In this document: piece by piece, positions 20,467 to 34,704 of the stretch
How positions within the stretch are numbered: the stretch's first letter is position 1
Layout of the letters: each line of letters opens with the position of its first letter
NCBI RefSeq assembly: GCF_004193775.1
Contig: NC_041004.1
Span: 33,690,411-33,754,410, forward strand
Origin: Glycine soja
Lineage: Eukaryota > Streptophyta > Magnoliopsida > Fabales > Fabaceae
Length of the DNA stretch: 64,000 bases
Direction of reading: 5' to 3'
Translations under genes and position numbers: made by a program
The notes under the pieces: model-generated
Told to the model about the DNA's origin: nothing
The model's input: only the letters and a program-made list of their open reading frames with translations
Database searches by the model: none

Positions 20467-23400
20467 AATGGAGGGCACATGAACAGCGCTAGGCAATGAC
20501 ATTCATGGGGCTCTGAAAAAGGTGGAGAATGGAGGATTGCCTTGAGGGTCCACACTTAGGCAATTATGAAACATAGCTCCAAACTCGAAGGTGGAGGACA
20601 CATGGGCAGCGCTAGGCAATAACATTCATGGGGCTCCGAAACAGAGGGAGAATGGAGGATTGCCTTGAGGGTCCACACTTAGGCAATCATGAAACATAGC
20701 TCCAAACTCGAAGGTGGAGGACACATGAACAGCGCTAGGCAATAACATTCATGGGGCTCCCAAAAAAAGGGGAGAATGGAGGATTGCCTTGAGGGTCCGC
20801 ACTTAGGCAATCATGAAACATAGCTCCAAACTCGAAGGTAGAGGACACATGAACAGCGTTGGGCAATAACATTCATGGGGCTCCGAAAAAAGGGGGAGAA
20901 TGGGGGATTGCCTTGAGGGTCCGCACTTAGGCAATCATGAAACATAGCTCCAAACTCGAAGGTGGAGGACACATGAACAGCGTTAGGCAATAACATTCAT
21001 GGGGCTCCGAAAAAGGGGGAGATTGGAGGATTGCCTTGAGGGTCCGCACTTAGGCAATCATGAAACATAGCTCCAAACTTGAAGGTGGAGGACACATGAA
21101 CAGCGCTAGGCAATAACATTCATGGGGCTCCGAAACAGGGGGGGAATGGAGGATTGCCTTGAGGGTCCACACTTAGGAAATCATGAAACATAGCTCCAAA
21201 CTCGAAGGTGGAGGACACATGAACAGCGCTAGGCAATAACATTCATGGGGCTCCGAAAACGGGGTAGAATGGAGGATTGCCTTGAGGGTCCGCACTTAGG
21301 CAATCATGAAACATAGCTCCAAACTCGAAGGTGGAGGACACATGAACAGCGCTAGGCAATAACATTCATGGGGCTCTGAAAAAGGGGGAGAATGGAGGAT
21401 TGCCTTGAGGGTCCGCACTTAGGCAATCATGAAACATAGCTCCAAACTCGAAGGTAGAGGACACATGAACAGCGTTGGGCAATAACATTCATGGGGCTCC
21501 GAAAAAAGGGGGAGAATGGGGGATTGCCTTGAGGGTCCGCACTTAGGCAATCATGAAACATAGCTCCAAACTCGAAGGTGGAGGACACATGAACAGCGTT
21601 AGGCAATAACATTCATGGGGCTCCGAAAAAGGGGGAGATTGGAGGATTGCCTTGAGGGTCCGCACTTAGGCAATCATGAAACATAGCTCCAAACTCGAAG
21701 GTGGAGGACACATGAACAGCGCTAGGCAATAACATTCATGGGGCTCCGAAACAGGGGGGGAATGGAGGATTGCCTTGAGGGTCCACACTTAGGAAATCAT
21801 GAAACATAGCTCCAAACTCGAAGGTGGAGGACACATGAACAGCGCTAGGCAATAACATTCATGGGGCTCCGAAAACGGGGTAGAATGGAGGATTGCCTTG
21901 AGGGTCCGCACTTAGGCAATCATGAAACATAGCTCCAAACTCGAAGGTGGAGGACACATGAACAGCGCTAGGCAATAACATTCATGGGGCTCCGAAAAAG
22001 GGGGAGAATGGAGGATTGCCTTGAGGGTCCGCACTTAGGCAATCATGAAACATAGCTCCAAACTCAAAGGTGGAGGACACATGAACAGCGCTAGGCAATA
22101 ACATTCATGGGGCTCTCAAAAAGGGGGAGAATGGAGGATTGCCTTGAGGGTCCGCACTTAGGCAATCATGAAACATAGCTCCAAACTCGAAGGTGAAGGA
22201 CACATGAACAGCGCTAGGCAATAACATTCATGGGGCTCCGAAAAAGGTGGAGAATGGAGGATTACCTTGAGGGTCCGCACTTAGGCAATCATGAAACATA
22301 GCTCCAAACTCGAAGGTGGAGGACACATGAACAGCGTTAGGCAATAACATTCATGGGGCTCTGAAAAAGGGGGAGAATGGAGGATTGCCTTGAGGGTCCG
22401 CACTTAGGCAATCGTGAAACATAGCTCCAAACTCGAAGGTGAAGGACACATGAACAGCGCTTGGCAATAACATTCATGGGGCTCCGAAAAAGGTGGAGAA
22501 TGGAGGATTGCCTTGAGGGTCCGCACTTAGGCAATCATGAAACATAGCTCCAAACTCGAAGGTGGAGGACACATGAACAGCGCTAGGCAATAACATTCAT
22601 GGGGCTCCGAAAAAAAGGGGAGAATGGAGGATTGCCTTGAGAGTCCGCACTTAGGCAATCATGAAACATTGCTCCAAACTCGAAGGTGGAGGACACATGA
22701 AAAGCGCTAGGCAATAACATTCATGGGGCTCTGAAAAAGGGGGAGAATGGAGGATTGCCTTGAGAGTCCGCACTTAGGCAATCATGAAACATAGCTCCAA
22801 ACTCGAAGGTGAAGGACACATGAACAGCGCTAGGCAATAACATTCATGGGGCTCCGAAAAAGGTGGAGAATGGAGGATTGCCTTGAGGGTCCGCACTTAG
22901 GCAATCATGAAACATAGCTCCAAACTCGAAGGTGGAGGACACATGAACAGCGCTAGGCAATAACATTCATGGGGCTCCGAAAAAGGGGGAGAATGGAGGA
23001 TTGCCTTGAGGGTCCGCACTTAGGCAATCATGAAACATAGCTCCAAACTCAAAGGTGGAGGACACATGAACAGCGCTAGGCAATAACATTCATGGGGCTC
23101 TCAAAAAGGGGGAGAATGGAGGATTGCCTTGAGGGTCCGCACTTAGGCAATCATGAAACATAGCTCCAAACTCGAAGGTGAAGGACACATGAACAGCGCT
23201 AGGCAATAACATTCATGGGGCTCCGAAAAAGGTGGAGAATGGAGGATTACCTTGAGGGTCCGCACTTAGGCAATCATGAAACATAGCTCCAAACTCGAAG
23301 GTGGAGGACACATGAACAGCGTTAGGCAATAACATTCATGGGGCTCTGAAAAAGGGGGAGAATGGAGGATTGCCTTGAGGGTCCGCACTTAGGCAATCGT

Positions 23401-26400
23401 GAAACATAGCTCCAAACTCGAAGGTGAAGGACACATGAACAGCGCTTGGCAATAACATTCATGGGGCTCCGAAAAAGGTGGAGAATGGAGGATTGCCTTG
23501 AGGGTCCGCACTTAGGCAATCATGAAACATAGCTCCAAACTCGAAGGTGGAGGACACATGAACAGCGCTAGGCAATAACATTCATGGGGCTCCGAAAAAA
23601 AGGGGAGAATGGAGGATTGCCTTGAGAGTCCGCACTTAGGCAATCATGAAACATAGCTCCAAACTCGAAGGTGGAGGACACATGAACAGCGCTAGGCAAT
23701 AACATTCATGGGGCTCTGAAAAAGGGGGAGAATGGAGGATTGCCTTGAGAGTCCGCACTTAGGCAATCATGAAACATAGCTCCAAACTCGAAGGTGAAGG
23801 ACACATGAACAGCGCTAGGCAATAACATTCATGGGGCTCCGAAAAAGGTGGAGAATGGAGGATTGCCTTGAGGGTCCGCACTTAGGCAATCATGAAACAT
23901 AGCTCCAAACTCGAAGGTGGAGGACACATGAACAGCGCTAGGCAATAACATTCATGGGGCTCCGAAAAAGGTGGAGAATGGAGGATTGCCTTGAGGGTCC
24001 GCACTTAGGCAATCATGAAACATAGCTCCAAACTCGAAGGTGGAGGACACATGAACAGTGCTAGGCAATAACATTCATTGGGCTCCGAAAAAGGTGGAGA
24101 ATGGAGGATTGCCTTGAGGGTCCGCACTTAGGCAATCATGAAGCATAGCTCCAAACTCGAAGGTGGAGGACACATGAACAGCGCTAGGCAATAACATTCA
24201 TTGGGCTCCGAAAAAGGTGGAGAATGGAGGATTGCCTTGAGGGTCCGCACTTAGGCAATCATGAAACATAGCTCCAAACTCGAAGGTGGAGGACACATGA
24301 ACAGCGCTAGGCAATAACATTCATGGGGCTCCGAAAAAGGTGGAGAATGGAGGATTGCCTTGAGGGTCCGCACTTAGGCAATCATGAAACATAGCTCCAA
24401 ACTCGAAGGTGGAGGACACATGAACAGCGCTAGGCAATAACATTCATTGGGCTCCGAAAAAGGTGGAGAATGGAGGATTGCCTTGAGGGTCCGCACTTAG
24501 GCAATCATGAAACATAGCTCCAAACTCGAAGGTGGAGGACACATGAACAGCGCTAGGATATAACATTCATGGGGCTCCGAAAAAAAGGGGAGAATGGAGG
24601 ATTGCCTTGAGTGTCCGCACTTAGGCAATCATGAAACATAGCTCCAATCTCGAAGGTGAAGGACACATGAACAGCGCTAGGCAATAACATTCATGGGGCT
24701 CCGAAAAAGGTGGAGAATGGAGGATTGCCTTGAGGGTCCGCACTTAGGCAATCATGAAACATAGCTCCAAACTCGAAGGTGGAGGACACATGAACAGCGC
24801 TAGGCAATAACATTCATGGGGCTCCGAAAAAGGTGGAGAATGGAGGATTGCCTTGAGGGTCCGCACTTAGGCAATCATGACACATAGCTCCAAACTCGAA
24901 GGTGGAGGACACATGAACAGCGCTAGGCAATAACATTCATGGGGCTCCGAGAAAGGTGGAGAATGGAGGATTGCCTTGAGGGTCCGCACTTAGGCAATCA
25001 TGAAACATAGCTCCAAACTCGAAGGTGGAGGACACATGAACAGCGCTAGGCAATAACATTCATGGGGCTCCGAAAAAGGGGGAGAATGGAGGATTGCCTT
25101 GAGGGTCCGCACTTAGGCAATCATGAAACATAGCTCTAAACTCGAAGGTGGAGGACACATGAACAGCGTTAGGCAATAACATTCATGGGGCTCCGAAAAA
25201 AGGGGGAGAATGGAGGATTTCCTTGAGGGTCCGCACTTAGGCAATCATGAAACATAGCTCCAAACTCGAAGGTGGAGGACACATGAACAGCGCTAGGCAA
25301 TAACATTCATGGGGCTCCGAAAAAGGGGAGAATGGAGGATTGCCTTGAGTGTCCGCACTTAGGCAATCATGAAACATAGCTCCAAACTCGAAGGTGAAGG
25401 ACACATGAACAACGCTAGGCCAAAACATTCATGGGGCTCCGAAAAAGGTGGAGAATGGAGGATTGCCTTGAGGGTCCGCACTTAGGCAATCATGAAACAT
25501 AGCTCCAAACTCGAAGGTGGAGGACACATGAACAGCGCTAGGCAATAACATTCATGGGGCTCCGAAAAAAGGGGGAGAATGGAGGATTTCCTTGAGGGTC
25601 CGCACTTAGGCAATCATGAAACATAGCTACAAACTCGAAGGTGGAGGACACATGAACAGCGCTAGGCAATAACATTCATGGGGCTCCGAAAAAGGGGAGA
25701 ATGGAGGATTGCCTTGAGTGTCCGCACTTAGGCAATCATGAAACATAGCTCCAAACTCGAAGGTGAAGGACACATGAACAGCGCTAGGCCATAACATTCA
25801 TGGGGTTCCGAAAAAGGTGGAGAATGGAGGATTGCCTTGAGGGTCCGCACTGAGGGAATCATGAAACATAGCTCCAAACTCGAAGGTGGAGGACACATGA
25901 ACAGCGCTAGGCAATAACATTCATGGGGCTCCGAAAAAAAGGGGAGAATGGAGGATTGCCTTGAGAGTCCGCACTTAGGCAATCATGAAACATAGCTCCA
26001 AACTCGAAGGTGGAGGACACATGAACAGCGCTAGGCAATAACATTCATGGGGCTCCGAAAAAAGGGGGAGAATGGAGGATTTCCTTGAGGGTCCGCACTT
26101 AGGCAATCATGAAACATAGCTCCAAACTCGAAGGTGGAGGACACATGAACAGCGCTAGGCAATAACATTCATGGGGCTCCGAAAAAGGGGAGAATGGAGG
26201 ATTGCCTTGAGTGTCCGCACTTAGGCAATCATGAAACATAGCTCCAAACTCGAAGGTGAAGGACACATGAACAGCGCTAGGCCATAACATTCATGGGGCT
26301 CCGAAAAAGGTGGAGAATGGAGGATTGCCTTGAGGGTCCGCACTTAGGCAATCATGAAACATAGCTCCAAACTCGAAGGTGGAGGACACATGAACTGCGC

Positions 26401-29400
26401 TAGGCAATAACATTCATGGGGCTCCGAAAAAAAGGGGAGAATGGAGGATTGCCTTGAGAGTCCGCACTTAGGCAATCATGAAACATAGCTCCAAACTCGA
26501 AGGTGGAGGACACATGAACAGCGCTAGGCAATAACATTCATGGGGCTCTGAAAAAGGGGGAGAATGGAGGATTGCCTTGAGGGTCCGCACTTAGGCAATC
26601 ATGAAACATAGCTCCAAACTCGAAGGTGAAGGACACATGAACAGCGCTAGGCAATAACATTCATGGGGCTCCGAAAAAGGTGGAGAATGGAGGATTGCCT
26701 TGAGGGTCCGCACTTAGGAAATCATGAAACATAGCTCTAAACTCGAAGGTGGAGGACACATGAACAGCGCTAGGCAATAACATTCATGGGGCTCCGAAAA
26801 AGGGGAGAATGGAGGATTGCCTTGAGTGGCCGCACTTAGGCAATCATGAAACATAGCTCCAAACTCGAAGGTGAAGGACACATGAACAGCGCTAGGCCAT
26901 AACATTCATGGGGCTCCGAAAAAGGTGGAGAATGGAGGATTGCCTTGAGGGTCCGCACTTAGGCAATCATGAAACATAGCTCCAAACTCGAAGGTGGAGG
27001 ACACATGAACAGCGCTAGGCAATAACATTCATGGGGCTCCGAAAAAAAGGGGAGAATGGAGGATTGCCTTGAGTGTCCGCACTTAGGCAATCATGAAACA
27101 TAGCTCCAAACTCGAAGGTGAAGGACACATGAACAGCGCTAGGCCATAACATTCATGGGGCTCCGATAAAAAGGGGAGAATGGAGGATTGCCTTGAGAGT
27201 CCGCACTTAGGCAATCATGAAACATAGCTCCAAACTCGACGGTGGAGGACACATGAACAGCGCTAGGCAATAACATTCATGGGGCTCTGAAAAAGGGGGA
27301 GAATGGAGGATTGCCTTGAGGGTCCGCACTTAGGCAATCATGAAACATAGCTCGAAACTCGAAGGTGAAGGACACATGAACAGCGCTAGGCAATAACATT
27401 CATGGGGCTCCGAAAAAGGGGGAGAATGGAGGATTGCCTTGAGGGTCCGCACTTAGGCAATCATGAAACATAGCTCTAAACTCGAAGGTGGAGGACACAT
27501 GAACAGCGTTAGGCAATAACATTCATGGGGCTCCGAAAAAAGGGGGAGAATGGAGGATTTCCTTGAGGGTCCGCACTTAGGCAATCATGAAACATAGCTC
27601 CAAACTCGAAGGTGGAGGACACATGAACAGCGCTAGGCAATAACATTAATGGGGCTCCGAAAAAGGGGGAGATTGGAGGATTGCCTTGAGGGTCCGCACT
27701 TAGGCAATCATGAAACATAGCTCTAAACTCGAAGGTGGAGGACACATGAACAGCGCTAGGCAATAACATTCATGGGGCTCCGAAAAAGGGGGAGATTGGA
27801 GGATTGGCTTGAGGGTCCGCACTTAGGCAATCATGAAACATAGCTCTAAACTCGAAGGTGGAGGACACATGAACAGCGCTAGGCAATAGCATTCATGGGG
27901 CTCCGAAACAGGGGGGGAATGGAGGATTGCCTTGTGGGTCCGCACTTAGGAAATCATGAAACATAGCTCCAAACTCGAAGGTGGAGGACACATGAACAGC
28001 GCTAGGCAATAACATTCATGGGGCTCCGAAAAAGGGGTAGAATGGAGGATTGCCTTGAGGGTCCGCACTTAGGCAATCATGAAACATAGCTCCAAACTCG
28101 AAGGTGGAGGACACATGAACAGCGCTAGGTAATAACATTCATGGGGCTCTGAAAAAGGGAGAGAATGGAGGATTGCCTTGAGGGTCCGCACTTAGGCAAT
28201 CATGAAACATAGCTCCAATCTCGAAGGTGGAGGACACATGAACAGCGCTAGGCAATAACATTCATGGGGCTCCGAAAAAGGGGGAGATTGGAGGATTGCC
28301 TTGAGGGTCCGCACTTAGGCAATCATGAAATATAGCTCTAAACTCGAAGGTGGAGGACACATGAACAGCGCTAGGCAATAACATTCATGGGGCTCCGAAA
28401 CAGGGGGGGAATGGAGGATTGCCTTGAGGGTCCGCACTTAGGAAATCATGAAACATAGCTCCAAACTCGAAGGTGGAGGACACATGAACAGCGCTAGGCA
28501 ATAACATTCATGGGGCTCCGAAAAAGGGGTAGAATGGAGGATTGCCTTGAGGGTCCGCACTTAGGCAATCATGAAACATAGCTCCAAACTCGAAGGTGGA
28601 GGACACATGAACAGCGCTAGGCAATAACATTCATGGGGCTCTGAGAAAGGGGGAGAATAGAGGATTGCCTTGAGGGTCCGCACTTAGGCAATCATGAAAC
28701 ATAGCTCCAAACTCGAAGGTGGAGGACACATGAACAGCGCTAGGCAATAACATTCATGGGGCTCCGAAAAAGGGGGAGAATGGAGGATTGCCTTGAGGGT
28801 CCGCACTTAGGCAATCATGAAACATGGCTCCAAACTCGAAGGTGGAGGACACATGAACAACGCTAGGCAATAACATTCATGGGGCTCCGAAAAAGGGGGA
28901 GATTGGAGGATTGCCTTGAGGGTCCGCACTTAGGCAATCATGAAACATAGCTCCAAACTCGAAGGTGAAGGACACATGAACAGCGCTAGGCCATAACATT
29001 CATGGGGCTCCGAAAAAGGTGGAGAATGGAGGATTGCCTTGAGGGTCCGCACTTAGGCAATCATGAAACATAGCTCCAAACTCGAAGGTGGAGGACACAT
29101 GAACAGCGCTAGGCAATAACATTCATGGGGCTCCGAAAAAAAGGGGAGAATGGAGGATTGCCTTGAGAGTCCGCATTTAGGCAATCATGAAACATAGCTC
29201 CAAACTCGAAGGTGGAGGACACATGAACAGCGCTAGGCAATAACATTCATGGGGCTCTGAAAAAGGGGGAGAATGGAGGATTGCCTTGAGGGTCCGCACT
29301 TAGGCAATCATGAAACATAGCTCCAAACTCGAAGGTGAAGGACACATGAACAGCGCTAGGCAATAACATTCATGGGGCTCCGAAAAAGGTGGAGAATGGA

Positions 29401-32400
29401 GGATTGCCTTGAGGGTCCGCACTTAGGCAATCATGAAACATAGCTCTAAACTCGAAGGTGGAGGACACATGAACAGCGCTAGGCAATAACATTCATGGGG
29501 CTCCGAAAAAGGGGAGAATGGAGGATTGCCTTGAGTGTCCGCACTTAGGCAATCATGAAACATAGCTCCAAACTCGAAGGTGAAGGACACATGAACAGCG
29601 CTAGGCCATAACATTCATGGGGCTCCGAAAAAGGTGGAGAATGGAGGATTGCCTTGAGGGTCCGCACTTAGGCAATCATGAAACATAGCTCCAAACTCGA
29701 AGGTGGAGGACACATGAACAGCGCTAGGCAATAACATTCATGGGGCTCCGAAAAAAAGGGGAGAATGGAGGATTGCCTTGAGTGTCCGCACTTAGGCAAT
29801 CATGAAACATAGCTCCAAACTCGAAGGTGAAGGACACATGAACAGCGCTAGGCCATAACATTCATGGGGCTCCGATAAAAAGGGGAGAATGGAGGATTGC
29901 CTTGAGAGTCCGCACGTAGGCAATCATGAAACATAGCTCCAAACTCGACGGTGGAGGACACATGAACAGCGCTAGGCAATAACATTCATGGGGCTCTGAA
30001 AAAGGGGGAGAATGGAGGATTGCCTTGAGGGTCCGCACTTAGGCAATCATGAAACATAGCTCCAAACTCGAAGGTGAAGGACACATGAACAGCGCTAGGC
30101 AATAACATTCATGGGGCTCCGAAAAAGGGGGAGAATGGAGGATTGCCTTGAGGGTCCGCACTTAGGCAATCATGAAACATAGCTCTAAACTCGAAGGTGG
30201 AGGACACATGAACAGCGTTAGGCGATAACATTCATGGGGCTCCGAAAAAAGGGGGAGAATGGAGGATTTCCTTGAGGGTCCGCACTTAGGCAATCATGAA
30301 ACATAGCTCCAAACTCGAAGGTGGAGGACACATGAACAGCGCTAGGCAATAACATTAATGGGGCTCCGAAAAAGGGGGAGATTGGAGGATTGCCTTGAGG
30401 GTCCGCACTTAGGCAATCATGAAACATAGCTCTAAACTCGAAGGTGGAGGACACATGAACAGCGCTAGGCAATAACATTCATGGGGCTCCGAAAAAGGGG
30501 GAGATTGGAGGATTGGCTTGAGGGTCCGCACTTAGGCAATCATGAAACATAGCTCCAAACTCGAAGGTGGAGGACACATGAACAGCGCTAGGCAATAACA
30601 TTAATGGGGCTCCGAAAAAGGGGGAGATTGGAGGATTGCCTTGAGGGTCCGCACTTAGGCAATCATGAAACATAGCTCTAAACTCGAAGGTGGAGGACAC
30701 ATGAACAGCGCTAGGCAATAACATTCATGGGGCTCTGATAAAGGGGTAGAATGGAGGATTGCCTTGAGGGTCCGCACTTAGGCAATCATGAAACATAGCT
30801 CCAAACTCGAAGGTGGAGGACACATGAACAGCGCTAGGTAATAACATTCATGGGGCTCTGAAAAAGGGAGAGAATGGAGGATTGCCTTGAGGGTCCGCAC
30901 TTAGGCAATCATGAAACATAGCTCCAATCTCGAAGGTGGAGGACACATGAACAGCGCTAGGCAATAACATTCATGGGGCTCCGAAAAAGGGGGAGATTGG
31001 AGGATTGCCTTGAGAGTCCGCACTTAGGCAATCATGAAACATAGCTCTAAACTCGAAGGTGGAGGACACATGAACAGCGCTAGGCAATAACATTCATGGG
31101 GCTCCGAAACAAGGGGGGAATGGAGGATTGCCTTGAGGGTCCGCACTTAGGAAATCATGAAACATAGCTCCAAAATCGAAGGTGGAGGACACATGAACAG
31201 CGCTAGGCAATAACATTCATGGGGCTCCGAAAAAGGGGTAGAATGGAGGATTGCCTTGAGGGTCCGCACTTAGGCAATCATGAAACATAGCTCCAAACTC
31301 GAAGGTGGAGGACACATGAACAGCGCTAGGCAATAACATTCATGGGGCTCTGAAAAAGGGGGAGAATGGAGGATTGCCTTGAGGGTCCGCACTTAGGCAA
31401 TCATGAAACATAGCTCCAAACTCGAAGGTGAAGGACACATGAACAGCGCTAGGCAATAACATTCATGGGGCTCCGAAAAAGGGGGAGAATGGAGGATTGC
31501 CTTGAGGGTCCGCACTTAGGCAATCATGAAACATGGCTCTAAACTCGAAGGTGGAGGACACATGAACAGCGTTAGGCAATAACATTCATGGGGCTCCGAA
31601 AAAAGGGGGAGAATGGAGGATTTCCTTGAGGGTCCGCACTTAGGCAATCATGAAACATAGCTCCAAACTCGAAGGTGGAGGACACATGAACAACGCTAGG
31701 CAATAACATTCATGGGGCTCCGAAAAAGGGGGAGATTGGAGGATTGCCTTGAGGGTCCGCACTTAGGCAATCATGAAACATAGCTCTAAACTCGAAGGTG
31801 GAGGACACATGAACAGCGCTAGGCAATAACATTCATGGGGCTCCGAAACAGGGGGGAATGGAGGATTGCCTTGAGGGTCCGCACTTAGGAAATCATGAAA
31901 CATAGCTCCAAACTCGAAGGTGGAGGACACATGAACAGCGCTAGGCAATAGCATTCATGGGGCTCCGAAAAAGGGGTAGAATGGAGGATTGCCTTGAGGG
32001 TCCGCACTTAGGCAATCATGAAACATAGCTCCAAACTCGAAGGTGGAGGACACATGAACAGCGTTAGGCAATAACATTCATGGGGCTCCGAAAAAGGGGG
32101 AGAATGTAGGATTGCCTTAAGGGTACGCACTTAGGCAATCATGAAACATAGCTCCAAACTCGAAGGTGGAGGACACATGAACAGCGCTAGGCAATAACAT
32201 TCATGGGGCTCTGAAAAAGGGGGAGAATGGAGGATTGCCTTGAGGGTCCGCACTTAGGCAATCATGAAACATAGCTCCAAACTCGAAGGTGAAGGACACA
32301 TGAACAGCGCTAGGCAATAACATTCATGGGGCTCCGAAAAAGGTGGAGAATGGAGGATTGCTTTGAGGGTCTGCACTTAGGCAATCATGAAACATAGCTC

Positions 32401-32838
32401 CAAACTCGAAGGTGGAGGACACATGAACAGCGCTAGGCAATAACATTCATGGGGCTCCGAAAAAGGGGGAGAATGGAGGATTGCTTTGAGGGTCCGCACT
32501 TAGGCAATCATGAAACATAGCTCTAAACTCGAAGGTGGAGGACACATGAACAGCGTTAGGAAATAACATTCATGGGGCTCCGAAAAAGGGGGAGAATGGA
32601 GGATTTCCTTGAGGGTCCGCACTTAGGCAATCATGAAACATAGCTCCAAACTCGAAGGTGGAGGACACATGAACAGCGCTAGGCAATAACATTCATGGGG
32701 CTCCGAAAAAGGGGGAGAATGGAGGATTGCCTTGAGGGTCCGCACTTAGGAAATCATGAAACATAGCTCCAAACTCGAAGGTGGAGAACACATGAATAGC
32801 GCTAGGCAATAACATTCATGGGGCTCCGAAAAAGGGGG
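20467..32838 (-). repeat. 123-bp satellite array inside the Ogre 3' region (about 100 copies)
   Basis: Tandem units of 123 bp (122-125 with indels in the A/G-run), 12.37 kb in all. Landmarks in each + strand unit are ATTCATGGGGCTCCG, an A/G-run, GGATTGCCTTGAGGGTCCGC, ACTTAGGCAATCATGAAACA, TAGCTCCAAACTCGAAGGTG and GAGGACACATGAACAGCGCT. Blocks of several units are repeated: 5 units (20.75-21.36 vs 21.37-21.98 kb), 8 units (22.0-22.96 vs 22.97-23.95 kb) and about 22 units (offset 2709 bp, about 26.3-29.0 vs 29.0-31.7 kb). Because 123 is 41 codons, short frames stay open across units; these are not genes. The array ends sharply at 32838. It may relate to the soybean STR120-type repeat, which needs a sequence comparison. 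Confidence 0.95.
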
Positions 32839-34704
32839 TTGGCGGGACCGAATGCTCCACCGGGTTTTTCCACCTGAAAGGCAAACATGTTTTTTGTAAA
32901 GAAAAATAAATCATTCGCGAGAGCACCATATCTTAGAGAAACAATATACTTGTGCCAAGGGTAATCTTCCTTGTAACCGAGGATGAAGGGCAGGACGTCA
33001 ACTTTTAGCTTTTAAATGAACATGTAGGGGAAATATCGGGCTAAGCTGAAAATAAATCACTCATAGTGTATAAAACTCACAAGGCAAGTGTTGTATCCTA
33101 TTCCCAAACCATAACTGCACCATGACTCTATTTTGCACACGACTTCCTATCGAATCAAAGATCAAACGTACGATCACGGACCAATAGGATTTTCTCGAGG
33201 GTAGTGTTTTTTGGAGAGGAAGCTGGGTGTTTCGGTCTTTTCCTCTTTGTTCGTGTGGGGTGGGATATCGCCAATCGAGAATGATTTTGAGTGGCAATCT
33301 GAAAGGAAGAATCACCAAAAATGGGTTTTCCTTTGCCGACAGTCACTTACCTTTTCGAAAATTTATCTGGCTTGAAGAATTTCTGTCCTCTTTCTTTCAT
33401 TGATCGAGAATTGCTTCTTTTCCCTTTCCACTTCCTTTCGATCTTTGATCGGAAATCCTTCCTTTTCTTTCTTTCGATCTTTTCTTTATTTTCATTTTTT
33501 TTCTTTTCTTTCTTTCCATTTCTTCCTTCTCTTTTTTTTTTCACTTCTCTTTCCCCCATCCCTTTCTTTGGGAAATCGGGTTTTAGCATTCTATTCGCTT
33601 TCCCTTGAGGAGATTCCACTGTCCTTTGCTTCGGGGGAAAGAATGAGGATTCTTTTTATAGGCCAAGGTTCAAAAAGGTCTAAGGTTGTGTTTCAATGGG
33701 GTCTTTTATCGTGGGAACCCCAATCTTGATATTTGGGGCGAAACAAATTTGGGTGTCAAGGTGTTGGTCTCGGGCCGAACTCCCCTATCACTCCATAAGG
33801 CACGCGTGACAATGATGATTTGAAAACAACGTGCAAAATTAGTCATGGCTACAGCCAGGTGGGCACTCAAGCATCCTGTTTATGGCATTGTGATACTACG
33901 GTTGGGAATTTACACAAACAGACCCAACGTTTCCCAATTATGTTCTTTTATCAGTTCAATGAATTCATCCATTCTTATCTCGGTTATTCCGGAAAATAAA
34001 CTCTTAGCATCAGTCCCTTGTTTCCAGAAGATACGTTTGCTCTTTACGAATGATTTATACTTCTTAACTATAACATGTCGACCTTCGCGGTCTTTCTTTC
34101 TTTTTCCTTTTTGTTTCATTTTTATATATTCACAAAATTATACACCTATGGTCCTCTATGAAGAAATTTTCTTTTGTATATCTACACTCTTATACATGAC
34201 AAACTTTTTCTGTATACGCATTGGAACTTTCTCTCTTTACGCCATATGATCAAACCCTATTTACATTCAAAGATCTTTTTCGTTTTTCTCCAACGCACAC
34301 CTATGGCTCATACAAAAGTTTCTTTGTATACATTCGTTGCTCACACACACAAGAATTTCTCTCCACGCATCACTTACACACACAAAAAACCTTCTATACA
34401 CATTTTCCTTTTACTTTGTATACGCAGACATTTTATTCACAACGCTTCTTTCTTTTTATTAGGATTTTTGGTTCATTTTATTTTTAGGACAACGTTCCTA
34501 AATGAAAAACTCTACACGGTTTCGGAATTTCAAAAAACACTATTGACAACAATGAAACAAGTACCGACGTAACAACTCAAATGATATGTATGTACAAAAC
34601 AAAAGTCAATCAACATGAAACAAACGTTAGTCCCTTAGTCAAACAAAAATATATAACAGGAAAAAATGGAAACAAAAAGAAATATGGATCAAGGGATCTC
34701 CCAA
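32839..34704 (-). other. Ogre 3' region between satellite and extra ORF
   Basis: No gene is recognised. It includes a strong pyrimidine tract on the + strand (33395-33560, mostly C and T; purine-rich in the element's sense) and T-rich DNA at 34080-34500. Open frames here are compositional. Confidence 0.6.

Noticed and set aside
20811..31954. Repeated - strand open frames of 60-86 codons (for example 27509-27769 and 30218-30478) as a repeat-protein gene
   Set aside because: They exist only because the 123-bp monomer is 41 codons long. Frames break at A/G-run length changes, and there is no conserved start or domain.
20467..32838. CRISPR-like array
   Set aside because: Units are near-identical over the full 123 bp with no unique spacers, and the setting is a plant retrotransposon.
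33321..33729. Overlapping 90-109-codon frames on both strands
   Set aside because: The pyrimidine tract gives Phe/Ser-rich or Lys/Glu-rich frames in several phases, and none has a domain.
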